Source of the DNA: Pseudogracilibacillus auburnensis
Lineage (GTDB): Bacteria; Bacillota; Bacilli; Bacillales; Amphibacillaceae
DNA length: 64,000 bases
Direction of reading: 5' to 3'
Assembly: GCF_003201975.1 (NCBI RefSeq)
Contig: NZ_QJJQ01000004.1
Location: 124,001-188,000 of the forward strand
Of the stretch, positions 45,841 through 54,572 are shown in pieces. Each line of letters starts with the position of its first letter. The first letter of the stretch is position 1. Position numbers and translations under genes: made by a program. Below the pieces are notes generated by a model that was not told where the DNA came from, did no database searches, and worked only from the letters and a program-made list of their open reading frames with translations.

Positions 45841-47361
45841 TTGGGTATTGATTTAAGCCAATTCATAAGAAATAAAGCATTTTTAGACAAAGTGGTTTCA
45901 GCTGAGGAAGCTGCTTCTTGGATTAAAGATGGAATGAATTTAGGGATGAGTGGATTTACATTATTCGGAGAGCCAAAGGAGTTTCCACTTGCACTTTCTG
46001 AACGTGGAAAAAAAGAGGATTTTAAAGTTAATTTGTACACTGGAGCATCATTAGGTCCAACTGCCGATCAATCGATGGCGGAAGCTGGAATCATTAATCT
46101 ACGTGTTCCATATCAAGGAAACCCAGTTATGCGTGGTAAGATCAATAATGGTGAAATGTTTTATATTGATCAACATTTATCACATGTGGCTGAAGAAGTG
46201 CGTAAAGGAACTTTAGGAAAAATTGATTACGCTATCATCGAGGCAGCTGCAATTACAGAAGATGGGCTTATTATTCCAACTGGTTCAGTGGGTAATTCAC
46301 CAATTTTCGTGCAAGAAGCGGAAAATGTCATTATTGAGTTGAACACGACTGCACCGAAAGAATATGAAGGATTACATGATATTGTTGTCTTAGAAGAGCA
46401 AGGGAAGCGCCGTGAGATTCCAATGTATTCTGTTGGAGAAAGAATTGGAGAAGTTGGAATTAAAGTAGATCCTGCTAAAGTGAAAGGAATTGTTTTATCT
46501 GAGCAGCCTGATATTCCTTCTCCTTTATTTGAACCAAATGAAGAGACACAACAAATTGCTAATAACTTATTAGACTTTTTTGCTGGCGAAGTAGAAGCAG
46601 GTCGTTTATCAGAGTCTTTAGCGCCACTTCAGTCTGGAGTTGGATCAGTAGCAAACGCTGTTCTAAATGGAATGAAAGACTCACAGTTTAAAGATATCGA
46701 AGTTTACTCAGAAGTATTACAAGATGGTATTTTTGATTTGATTGATGCAGGAGTAGTTAAATTTGCGTCTGCAACTGCATTTTCTCTTTCAAAGAAGCGT
46801 GTCGAATCACTAGGAGAAGATTTAGCAAAATATAAAGATAAAATTGTTTTCAGACCACAAGAAATTTCGAATCACCCGGAGCTAATTCGACGTTTAGGTG
46901 TCATTTCGTTTAACACGCCGATCGAAGTGGATATTTACGGGAATGTAAACTCAACTCATGTGAGTGGAACACGTGTGATGAACGGAATTGGTGGATCTGG
47001 TGACTTTGCACGTAATGCAAGAATTACAACATTTGTAACTTCATCACTTGCAAAAGGAGGAGCCATTTCTACAATCGTTCCATTTGTTTCCCACGTTGAC
47101 CATACAGAACATGATGTAGATGTCATCGTAACAGAACAAGGTTATGCAGATATTCGTGGACTTGCTCCAATTCAAAGAGCAGAGAAAATTATCGAAAACT
47201 GTGCACACCCTCAGTATAAGCAACAATTAAGAGATTATTTAGAAGAAGCAAAAGCAAAAGTCGGTGGCCATACACCACATATGTTAGACAAAGCTTTCTC
47301 ATGGCATACAAACTTGAAAGAAAACGGTACAATGCTGCTGGGAGAAAAAGTAACAAAATAA
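45841..47361 (+). CDS. Acetyl-CoA hydrolase/succinyl-CoA:acetate CoA-transferase family protein
   Basis: This 506-aa protein matches the Cat1/AarC-type CoA transferases. Features include MSGFTLFGEPKEFPLALSER near the N-terminus, IPTGSVGNSPIFVQEAENVI, the active-site Glu region VYSEVLQDGIFDLIDAG, and GGAISTIVPFVSHVDHTEHD followed by VIVTEQGYADIRGLAP. It exchanges CoA between succinate and acetate (or similar acids). The start is TTG 45841, 6 nt after AAGAGGTG; the alternative GTG 45832 lies in the SD. The LytTR gene upstream may regulate it. A strong terminator follows. Confidence 0.92.
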   Translation: MGIDLSQFIRNKAFLDKVVSAEEAASWIKDGMNLGMSGFTLFGEPKEFPLALSERGKKEDFKVNLYTGASLGPTADQSMAEAGIINLRVPYQGNPVMRGKINNGEMFYIDQHLSHVAEEVRKGTLGKIDYAIIEAAAITEDGLIIPTGSVGNSPIFVQEAENVIIELNTTAPKEYEGLHDIVVLEEQGKRREIPMYSVGERIGEVGIKVDPAKVKGIVLSEQPDIPSPLFEPNEETQQIANNLLDFFAGEVEAGRLSESLAPLQSGVGSVANAVLNGMKDSQFKDIEVYSEVLQDGIFDLIDAGVVKFASATAFSLSKKRVESLGEDLAKYKDKIVFRPQEISNHPELIRRLGVISFNTPIEVDIYGNVNSTHVSGTRVMNGIGGSGDFARNARITTFVTSSLAKGGAISTIVPFVSHVDHTEHDVDVIVTEQGYADIRGLAPIQRAEKIIENCAHPQYKQQLRDYLEEAKAKVGGHTPHMLDKAFSWHTNLKENGTMLLGEKVTK

Positions 47362-47386
47362 TGATTGTTTAATCTTTTGAAATGAG

Positions 47387-47422
47387 GCGGACATCAAATT
47401 ATTTTTGGTGTCCGCTTTTTTT
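47387..47422 (+). terminator. Intrinsic terminator after CoA transferase gene
   Basis: GCGGACATCAAA pairs with TTTGGTGTCCGC (47404-47415) in a 12-bp stem with one wobble pair, followed by seven T. Confidence 0.92.
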
Positions 47423-47554
47423 CTAACCACTTATAGCAGACTGTTTTTTCTCATTTCTCCACTTTCCTTTTTTGGTTATTCCTCTTTTAAATGTTAAAAA
47501 ATAAAAACACACTCACGTGGCAATAAGCTAAAGTAAATGCGTTTAAAATTCCTA

Positions 47555-47905
47555 TCATCTTATAAATAACTTCATTTTATTTTTCATTTTCCTGTCAACA
47601 TATTCTTTTACTTCGTTTGTAGTATTGTTTTCCAAGTACATACTCTTCGCCAGTACTCGTAACATTTTAGCAACATCATCTTTTCTGTGGTTATCCAAGA
47701 GGGGCAAATGCTTTAAAACTAATTTTTTCGAGCTTAATGGATTTAAAAAAGGTTTTACTTCCTTAACTTCCATAGCCACATCTAAAGATAACCTTGCTGT
47801 TTCTTGACGATATTCTGTTCCGCCATTTTTATGGTACTCATATTCCTGCCTTAATTTATTCACGAAATCTTCAAATGATAAATTTTCGTTAAGCACCTTA
47901 TTCAT
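47555..47905 (-). CDS. 116-aa protein, partner of nucleotidyltransferase-like gene
   Basis: No family was recognised. The protein is hydrophilic, helical and basic at the end (KEYVDRKMKNKMKLFIR), with SFEDFVNKLRQEYEYHKNGG near the start. The ATG 47905 lies 9 nt after AAGGAG; the frame extends three codons further to a TTG. It follows the nucleotidyltransferase-fold gene by 52 bp on the same strand, so the two are probably co-transcribed. In AbiE-like or MNT-type modules the partner is a neutralising or regulatory protein, but no helix-turn-helix is visible. Confidence 0.6.
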   Translation of the reverse strand: MNKVLNENLSFEDFVNKLRQEYEYHKNGGTEYRQETARLSLDVAMEVKEVKPFLNPLSSKKLVLKHLPLLDNHRKDDVAKMLRVLAKSMYLENNTTNEVKEYVDRKMKNKMKLFIR

Positions 47906-47957
47906 TCTGAACAACTCCTTTATGTTCAGTTTTAACCCTTTTTTTAATTATTCCTTT

Positions 47958-48503
47958 TTATTCAAAAATGCGATTTAAATGATGTACATTCAAATTAAGG
48001 TTTGATGGATTTAAAAGGTATTGCTTATATTCTTCCACCATTGACATTAACCTATCTTTGTTACAATACTCAAGTATTGAGGTGTTTTCTAAATCACTCA
48101 AATCTTTTCCACGTGTTGAAAAAATTTTGCTACAGGCAAGCAATTCAAGATTAGGAAGGAAAACACGTATAGCTTCAAATCCTACCTCAATTTCAAAATG
48201 AGAATTCTGATCATCTAAATCTTCTAATGGTGGAACTTCCATTATCCCACCCACAATTTCAATATTTACTTTCTTTAATTGTTCAGTAAAAACTTTCCTA
48301 TCGGACACATTAATTATGTTGATATCAACATCCATTGTAGGTCTGAAAATTCCACCATTCAACTCGATTAAAGTTAATAATGCTGATCCATCTAACATAA
48401 CTAGATCTGCTGAAACATTTTCTTCTTTACAGTAATAATCGAGTGTATTTAAGTTTTTTAAAATATCTCCTTGTTCCAAAATTTCTTTTGAAAAATCATG
48501 CAA
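47958..48503 (-). CDS. Nucleotidyltransferase-fold protein (AbiEii/DUF6036-like)
   Basis: This 181-aa protein has the polymerase-beta-type nucleotidyltransferase signature MLDGSALLTLIELNG with Gly39-Ser40. RPTMDVDI follows at 54-61, where Asp58 and Asp60 are the likely metal ligands. LLACSKIFSTRGKDLSDLEN near 127-146 matches the downstream Lys/Asp helix of the AbiEii and related families. Such proteins act as toxins or antitoxins by modifying tRNA or protein. The ATG follows AAGGAGGG. It is the first gene of a two-gene unit with the 116-aa protein. Confidence 0.72.
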   Translation of the reverse strand: MHDFSKEILEQGDILKNLNTLDYYCKEENVSADLVMLDGSALLTLIELNGGIFRPTMDVDINIINVSDRKVFTEQLKKVNIEIVGGIMEVPPLEDLDDQNSHFEIEVGFEAIRVFLPNLELLACSKIFSTRGKDLSDLENTSILEYCNKDRLMSMVEEYKQYLLNPSNLNLNVHHLNRIFE

Positions 48504-48660
48504 ACCCTCCTTGTATAGTATGTTTAGGGCTTAGAGTTTAGGAGAATTTCCAGTTGCTTTGGACAACCAAAAAGAACCTAAATCAATTTCCAAAATTAAT
48601 TCTGCTTTAAATGGTTGAGTAGCTTTTTGTTTATTAATAAGTAACGATTAATTACTACTT

Positions 48661-49650
48661 TTAATATTCATTAAATATTGCTTGTATATCGTCCATTTTA
48701 TTATATTTTAACATACATAACATGAGTAAGATTCGTGCTTTTTGCGGTAATAAATTATCTCCACTAATAAAATGATATTTTTCATATGGATCAATTGGCA
48801 TGACACGACCATTTCCAACTCGGCTACTTCTTACAACAAAAATCCCCGATTCTGTCGCTTTTTGTAAAGCATTCATTTCACTTGGAGAAACGAGACCTGC
48901 TCCTGTACCCGCGGTAACAATTCCCCGATAATATCCGCCTTCGATAAGATGTTCAATTAACTGTCCAGTTGCACCTGCATAGGAGTAAATGATTTCTACG
49001 TTATCGAACTTATCAAATTGTAAAGTTGCAAACTCAGAGTGAATCGTATGTTTTTTTGTTGGCTGTCTATAAAAATGTACCTTTTGATCTGGATCGATGA
49101 ATCCAAGGTAACCGACCTGCCCTGATTGAAATGCTTCTAACCGATATGTATTTGTTTTTGTCACTTCGCGTGCACTGCTGATTTCATCATTCAAAACGAC
49201 GAGCACCCCTCGGTTGATAGCTTCATCACTTGCAGCGACACGAATCGCTTGGAGTAAATTTAAATGGGCATCTGAGCTTAATGCAGTAAAAGGGCGTTGT
49301 GCTCCGACAAAAACAATTGGTTTATCAGATGGAACTGTAAGATGTAAAAAGTAAGCTGTTTCTTCCAGTGTATTTGTACCATGTGTAATGACAACACCGT
49401 CAAAATTTTCTTCTAGTAAACATTTTGTTACCTTATTCCGTAACTGAATCCAATGGTCTGCATTTACTTCCGTGCTGCTAACTTGTAAAAATGATTCAAA
49501 AGAAACGTTAGCAACATTTTCTATTTCAGGGATTGCTTTTAAAAAATCACTTCCCGTATACTCTCCGGATTGATAATCTTTTAAATCTAAGCGATTTTTT
49601 CCATGTGCGGAAATAGTTCCACCCATCTCAATAACTTTTATTTTTTTCAT
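48661..49650 (-). CDS. ansA: L-asparaginase
   Basis: This 329-aa enzyme hydrolyses asparagine to aspartate and ammonia. The first catalytic Thr is in VIEMGGTISAHG (about residue 12), and the second is in VVITHGTNTLEETAYFL (Thr within HGTN). The family usually has HGTDT, so Asn in place of Asp is notable. IVTAGTGAGLVSPSEM is also typical. No signal peptide, so it is cytoplasmic. The symbol is by similarity to bacillar AnsA. No aspartase gene follows. Confidence 0.88.
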   Translation of the reverse strand: MKKIKVIEMGGTISAHGKNRLDLKDYQSGEYTGSDFLKAIPEIENVANVSFESFLQVSSTEVNADHWIQLRNKVTKCLLEENFDGVVITHGTNTLEETAYFLHLTVPSDKPIVFVGAQRPFTALSSDAHLNLLQAIRVAASDEAINRGVLVVLNDEISSAREVTKTNTYRLEAFQSGQVGYLGFIDPDQKVHFYRQPTKKHTIHSEFATLQFDKFDNVEIIYSYAGATGQLIEHLIEGGYYRGIVTAGTGAGLVSPSEMNALQKATESGIFVVRSSRVGNGRVMPIDPYEKYHFISGDNLLPQKARILLMLCMLKYNKMDDIQAIFNEY

Positions 49651-49810
49651 CGTTCTCCTCCGAATAAGATGATCATGATTAAAGTATAAGGAAAGTTTTG
49701 CTTAAAAGCCAAAAAAGCTAGGTGATATCTTCATTTCCGCACTTGATTTTTCTCGAAAGAATTAAATAAGACTAACCTATAAAAACTGTTTTCAGTTAAA
49801 AAATGAAAAT

Positions 49811-49857
49811 AAAAACGCGTGAAATCAAGATTTCCAAATCAGATTTCATGCGTTTTA
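49811..49857 (-). terminator. Terminator of class III aminotransferase gene
   Basis: Read on the minus strand, AAAACGCATGAAATC pairs with GATTTCACGCGTTTTT, with one mismatch, and a T-rich tail follows. Confidence 0.75.
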
Positions 49858-49895
49858 TTCATAAAAGAGTTTTGCCCCAGCCTCAATGCGTATTT

Positions 49896-51290
49896 TTATT
49901 TCGCTGTTCGATAGTTATTTTTTAATACATTATTTAAAGCTACTTCGTGAGCATCAACTGTTCTATCAATATCTTCTAATGTATGGGCGATGGACATGGA
50001 GTAGCGATTTAGCGGTTTTAAATAAACACCTAAATGTAATAGTTCTTGATCAATTGCTTCACGAAAAGCAGTATTAGCCTGCCACATATCACGATAGTTT
50101 TTAATCGGCTCAGTTGTAAAAATAATATTAAAAATGCTTCCCATTCCAATTGTTTTCATTTCAATATGATAAGAGGCATAAAGTTTTTCCAAACGTGACC
50201 GCAAATGTTTCGTATGAGAAAATAATACGTTTAATAAATTCCCTTCTTCTAAAAGGCGAATCGTTTCTAAACCAGCAGCTAAAACGATCGGGTGTCCGTT
50301 GTATGTTCCGCTATGAAAGACAACATCACGCGTTTTGTCACTGTCGCCTCCAACCGCGAATACATCCCCTTTTGCGTTGGCTGCACTTTGCATCATCAAT
50401 TCTTTTTTACCACCGACTGCTCCGACTGGGAAGCCGCCACCTAATACTTTTCCAAGTGCCGTAATATCTGGTTCGACACCATATACGCTTTGGGCTCCAC
50501 CTAAGGCGACTCTAAAACCTGTTTTTACTTCATCAAAAATTAGTACAATTCCCAATTCATCTGTTAGCTTTTTTAAGCCGTGAATGAATTCTTTTTTAGC
50601 TGGAATAAATCCTCCTTGCACAGGTTCTAAAATAACTGCAGCTAATTCGTCTTTATGTTCACGTAGAATTGTTTCTGTTGCCTCTAAATCATTAAAAGGT
50701 AAAACGATCGTATTGTCTGTTTCATCAGAAGGAATTCCACTCGATTCTGTCACAGGAGTAGGTTGTTTTGCATGACCAGCACTGTCCGGACTTGGATTGA
50801 CGCTGACGAGTACTTGATTAATTCCGCCGTGGTAATGACCTTCGAACTTTGCTATTTTGGACTTTTTTGTATATGCAACCGCTAGACGTATAGCAAGTAG
50901 TATTGCTTCTGTCCCAGAATTTGTATATCTAATTTGTTCCATACTTGGATATAACTCAATTAACTTTTTAGCCATCTTTATTTCAAGCTCATGCGGTGTT
51001 CCGAAGATAATTGTTCCTGTATCATTCATTTGCTTCATGGCCGCTTGCATGATCTGTGGATGTCCATGCCCTGTAATTAATGCACCATAGCATAAGGAGT
51101 AATCAATGTATTCCATGTTATCAACATCGATGAGTTTACTGCCCCTACCCTCTTTCATAAAAATAGGGAAAGGCGCAAAATGTTTAATATTAGCAGTTAC
51201 CCCTCCTGGAATGACTACTTCAGCATCTTGGAACATTTTTGAAGATGCCTCTTTACTGTAGGTAGAAACTTCATCTGACACACTAACCAT
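49896..51290 (-). CDS. Class III PLP aminotransferase (GSA-aminomutase-like)
   Basis: This 464-aa fold-type I enzyme resembles glutamate-1-semialdehyde aminomutase: VIPGGVTANIKHFAPFPIFM, YTNSGTEAILLAIRLAVAYT, FEGHYHGG, LIFDEVKTGFRVALGG and the PLP Lys in ALGKVLGGGFPVGA. It carries an extra insertion at about 175-200 and 285-300 compared with HemL, and no heme genes are nearby. It therefore more likely acts on another amino acid or keto acid. A RpiR regulator and a hydrolase are encoded upstream on the same strand. Confidence 0.83.
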   Translation of the reverse strand: MVSVSDEVSTYSKEASSKMFQDAEVVIPGGVTANIKHFAPFPIFMKEGRGSKLIDVDNMEYIDYSLCYGALITGHGHPQIMQAAMKQMNDTGTIIFGTPHELEIKMAKKLIELYPSMEQIRYTNSGTEAILLAIRLAVAYTKKSKIAKFEGHYHGGINQVLVSVNPSPDSAGHAKQPTPVTESSGIPSDETDNTIVLPFNDLEATETILREHKDELAAVILEPVQGGFIPAKKEFIHGLKKLTDELGIVLIFDEVKTGFRVALGGAQSVYGVEPDITALGKVLGGGFPVGAVGGKKELMMQSAANAKGDVFAVGGDSDKTRDVVFHSGTYNGHPIVLAAGLETIRLLEEGNLLNVLFSHTKHLRSRLEKLYASYHIEMKTIGMGSIFNIIFTTEPIKNYRDMWQANTAFREAIDQELLHLGVYLKPLNRYSMSIAHTLEDIDRTVDAHEVALNNVLKNNYRTAK

Positions 51291-51448
51291 TTTGTATCTC
51301 CTCGCATTTTTTATTTACAAGTGATTCTTCACTCACTTGCAAAAGATAAACTATCTTAGTTCTTATCATTAGTATATGCGAGGAAAAATATTAATGCAAC
51401 ATTTATTTCATAATTGTTTTTAAAATGAATTATTGATTTCATAAAATC

Positions 51449-52318
51449 TTAGTTTTCCTCATTGTTTTTATAAAATACGTCATATCGATCCCATAATTGT
51501 TCAAAATTCTCCAATCTTTCTTTCATATTGATTCGCTCTACATTTCCTATATATGCAATTAACGTATTGATGACACTAAGAGGTGCGACGAAAGAGTCTA
51601 AAAATGATTTCATATTACTTGATGCAAAAAGTGCAATATTAGCATAAGCGGTTATTGGGGAGGAGAAATGGTCGGTTAGTGCAATAATTGTTGCCTTTTT
51701 CTCAGCTGCATAAGAAACGACATCAAGTGTACTTTTTGTGTAACGTGCATAACTAATACCGATCACGACATCATTCTCATTTACATGATGAATTTGATCG
51801 AATGCTGCTTCTGTCGTGTGCACTAATTCACTTTTTCCAAAAATAATATTAAAATAATATTGTAAAAATGTCCCTAAAGAAAGCGCGCTTCGATTGGCAA
51901 TAATATATATTCTTTCCGCATCTAAAATATAATTGGCTGCTCGTTCAAAATCTTCTACATTTAAATGTTGCATCGTCGTTTGGATGTTTTTAATATCTTC
52001 ATTGAAATTATCATAAATAGCTTTTTCTGTTTCACTGTAAAAAGAATGAGACATGTTGAGTCGCTCGACGGTGTTCAATTGCTTTTCAATGGAAGATGCT
52101 AATTGTTTTTGTAAATCGTTATAACCCGAATAGCCTAAAAATGTTGCAAAACGGACGACAGTTGCTTCACTCACTCCAGTCATTTTCGCTAATTTCGCAC
52201 CGGTAATAAATGGGATGGAATGAGGGTTTTCCAAAATATAATCTGCAATTTTATGTTGTGATTTACTCATTTTATCTCGAGAGCCACTGATGATTTTATA
52301 AATTGTCGGATTTGCCAT
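51449..52318 (-). CDS. MurR/RpiR-family regulator with SIS domain
   Basis: This 289-aa protein has an N-terminal RpiR helix-turn-helix (GAKLAKMTGVSEATVVRFAT, about 40-59). The SIS domain lies about 120-250 (RIYIIANRSALSLGTFLQYY, DVVIGISYARYTKSTLDVVS, ALTDHFSSP). These regulators usually bind phosphosugars or related metabolites. Here the neighbours are a lipase-like hydrolase, which ends 1 bp before its start, and an aminotransferase, so the ligand is uncertain. Confidence 0.9.
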   Translation of the reverse strand: MANPTIYKIISGSRDKMSKSQHKIADYILENPHSIPFITGAKLAKMTGVSEATVVRFATFLGYSGYNDLQKQLASSIEKQLNTVERLNMSHSFYSETEKAIYDNFNEDIKNIQTTMQHLNVEDFERAANYILDAERIYIIANRSALSLGTFLQYYFNIIFGKSELVHTTEAAFDQIHHVNENDVVIGISYARYTKSTLDVVSYAAEKKATIIALTDHFSSPITAYANIALFASSNMKSFLDSFVAPLSVINTLIAYIGNVERINMKERLENFEQLWDRYDVFYKNNEEN

Positions 52319-53260
52319 TTATTTATCTCCTTTCTCTATTGCTTTTATCCAACGTAAAATGTCTTGATACACTTCCTCTTTATTGACTTCGTTTAAAACT
52401 TCGTGGCGGGCATTTTCATAAAGTTTGAAAGAAATATTGTCAATTCCATGTTGAATATATTGGTCATATACTTCTTGTACGCCTTTTCCATCATCCCCAA
52501 CTGGATCCATATCACCAGCAATAAGAAAAATGGGTAAATCACTGGGTGTTTTTTTAACTTCTGAATCCCGGTGGATCGTTTCCATACCGCTTATTAAATC
52601 AATAAATAGACCCGTCGTACAGACAAATCCACATTTATCGTCTGCTATATACTCATCTACAACAGCGTGATCTCGACTTAAAAAATCAAATTTCGTTCTA
52701 GCCGGTGCAAACTTTTTATTATAATTGCCAAACGTTAATTTATCCATTAGTGGGCTCGGTGTTCGTGGACCTTTTCTTCTGCGATCCCATTTTGCAAGGC
52801 GAAGGCCAATTTTGCCAAGCATTCCTTTATCTCCACCTGTACCGGATAAAATAATGCCATTTACATCATTGGGATACACTTGAACATATCTTCTCGTTAA
52901 AAACGATCCCATACTATGACCTAAAATAATCAATGGCAGATGACGATAATCCTTTTTAATCATAGCCGATAACTGGTTCATATCTGAAACAACTCGTTCA
53001 AAGCCATTACTTTCCGCAAAAAAACCTTTATCATCGGGGGCTGTAATTGAATTACCGTGCCCACGATGATCATTTCCATACACGATAAAACCATTGTCCA
53101 CCATAAAGGCACAAAAATCTTCATACCGCAATATATGCTCGGCCATTCCATGTGCAATTTGAATCACACCTCGTAATTCCATCTTTTCTTCCGGTTCCCA
53201 ACAATAGGCATTTATTTTCACATCGTCTTCTGAATAGAAATAAAATTGAGTACGTTTCAA
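52319..53260 (-). CDS. Alpha/beta hydrolase (monoacylglycerol lipase-like)
   Basis: This 313-aa protein of the lysophospholipase/Hydrolase_4 group carries VIQIAHGMAEHILRYEDFCA, GNDHRGHGNS and the nucleophile elbow LILGHSMGSF (Ser about residue 116). The acid is in LIAGDMDPVGDDGKG and the His in YENARHEVLNE. There is no signal peptide, so it is cytoplasmic, probably acting on lipid or small esters. It is the first gene of a unit with the RpiR regulator, immediately adjacent. Confidence 0.9.
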   Translation of the reverse strand: MKRTQFYFYSEDDVKINAYCWEPEEKMELRGVIQIAHGMAEHILRYEDFCAFMVDNGFIVYGNDHRGHGNSITAPDDKGFFAESNGFERVVSDMNQLSAMIKKDYRHLPLIILGHSMGSFLTRRYVQVYPNDVNGIILSGTGGDKGMLGKIGLRLAKWDRRRKGPRTPSPLMDKLTFGNYNKKFAPARTKFDFLSRDHAVVDEYIADDKCGFVCTTGLFIDLISGMETIHRDSEVKKTPSDLPIFLIAGDMDPVGDDGKGVQEVYDQYIQHGIDNISFKLYENARHEVLNEVNKEEVYQDILRWIKAIEKGDK

Positions 53261-53462
53261 TTGTATTCACCCTTTATACAATATTTTACTCCTTTATTAA
53301 ATGTACCATAATTCATTTCATAATAATAAAGAAATAAAACCATAACTTTATTCATGTCTATGCATATTATATGTATAAAATAATCATCATGTATGAATGA
53401 ATAGTCTTAATTCATCATGAGTTAATTGTTTAAAACTTTTTTAAAAATTTATAAATATACTA

Positions 53463-53490
53463 TTGATTTTATTTTTATACAGTTTATAAT
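53463..53490 (+). promoter_or_regulatory. Promoter of arginine biosynthesis operon
   Basis: TTGATT (53463-53468) and TATAAT (53485-53490) are 16 bp apart, 33 bp before the argC ATG. Upstream, ATGAAT and ATTCAT (53397-53415) flank 7 bp in an inverted repeat. It could be an imperfect AhrC (ARG box) site, though the known box has 4 bp between halves. Confidence 0.6.
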
Positions 53491-53522
53491 AGAATTTATT
53501 ACTAAACAGGAGTGGATGAATA

Positions 53523-54560
53523 ATGAAAGTAGCAATTATAGGAGCAACTGGTTATGGAGGAGCAGAATTAGTACGAATTTTGCACCGACATCCGCGTGTA
53601 TCCATTCACTCTGTTCATGCATCCAGTTCGCAAGGAGAACCATTGTCAAACAGTTTTCCGCATATGCAAACGATCGTACATGATCAATTACAATCTGTCG
53701 ATCTTCAAAAAATCGCTGCGGAAGTTGATCTTGTTTTCACTGCAACACCATCAGGGGTGGCAAAAGAGCTTGCTCCCGCATTGTTAGCTGAAGGTGTAAA
53801 GGTAATTGATTTATCAGGAGATTTTCGCATGAACGATCGTGAAATATATAAAAAATGGTACGGAATCGATGCGGCTGATGAAAAATTACTTAATAACGCG
53901 GTGTATGGACTAACCGAATGGATCGATGTGGATTTATCCGAAGCCAATCTAATAGCAAACCCCGGATGTTATCCTACATCAGTACTTTTAGGGTTAGCAC
54001 CGCTCGTAATGAATCAAAAAGTAGACGAAAATACAATTATAGTTGACGCTAAAACAGGAGTAAGTGGCGCAGGAAAAGGTTTCTCTGCAGCTACACACTT
54101 TGCTGAAACAAATGATAATTTTAAAATATATAAAGTGAATCAGCACCAACATACACCAGAAATCGAGCAAATGTTACAGGTTTGGAATAGTCAAACAGGT
54201 GCCATCACATTTACGACACATTTGGCCCCAATGACGAGGGGGATTATGGCAACGATGTATGCAACAGCGACCGAAAAAACATCGACGAAAGAACTGTTAG
54301 ATCTATTTAAAGAAAGTTATCACGATAAGTATTTTGTACGAATTCGAAAAGAGGGAGAATTTCCAAGTACAAAAGAAGTGTACGGATCGAACTTTTGTGA
54401 TATTTCACTAGCTTATGATGAGCGCACAAATCGAATTACAGTCGTCTCGGTTATCGACAATCTTGTAAAAGGGGCTTCAGGTCAAGCGGTACAAAATATG
54501 AATAAAATGCTCGGCATTGATGAGAAGACAGGAATTGACTTTATGCCGGTATTTCCATAA
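53523..54560 (+). CDS. argC: N-acetyl-gamma-glutamyl-phosphate reductase
   Basis: Third step of arginine synthesis: NADPH reduction of N-acetylglutamyl phosphate. The 345-aa protein has the Rossmann start MKVAIIGATGYGGAELVRIL and the catalytic Cys in NPGCYPTSVLLGL (about residue 149). VSGAGKGFSAATHFAE and the substrate His region VNQHQHTPEIEQ follow. It is the first gene of argC-J-B-D-carB-F. The ATG follows ACAGGAG. Confidence 0.96.
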   Translation: MKVAIIGATGYGGAELVRILHRHPRVSIHSVHASSSQGEPLSNSFPHMQTIVHDQLQSVDLQKIAAEVDLVFTATPSGVAKELAPALLAEGVKVIDLSGDFRMNDREIYKKWYGIDAADEKLLNNAVYGLTEWIDVDLSEANLIANPGCYPTSVLLGLAPLVMNQKVDENTIIVDAKTGVSGAGKGFSAATHFAETNDNFKIYKVNQHQHTPEIEQMLQVWNSQTGAITFTTHLAPMTRGIMATMYATATEKTSTKELLDLFKESYHDKYFVRIRKEGEFPSTKEVYGSNFCDISLAYDERTNRITVVSVIDNLVKGASGQAVQNMNKMLGIDEKTGIDFMPVFP

Positions 54561-54572
54561 AGGGGAATCATC

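Noticed and set aside
49896-51290. hemL (glutamate-1-semialdehyde aminomutase) symbol
   Set aside because: The fold matches, but insertions and the RpiR/hydrolase context do not suit heme synthesis, so no symbol was given.
53397-53415. Arginine repressor (ARG) box before argC
   Set aside because: The half-sites ATGAAT and ATTCAT are 7 bp apart rather than 4, so I mention it only as a possibility with the promoter.
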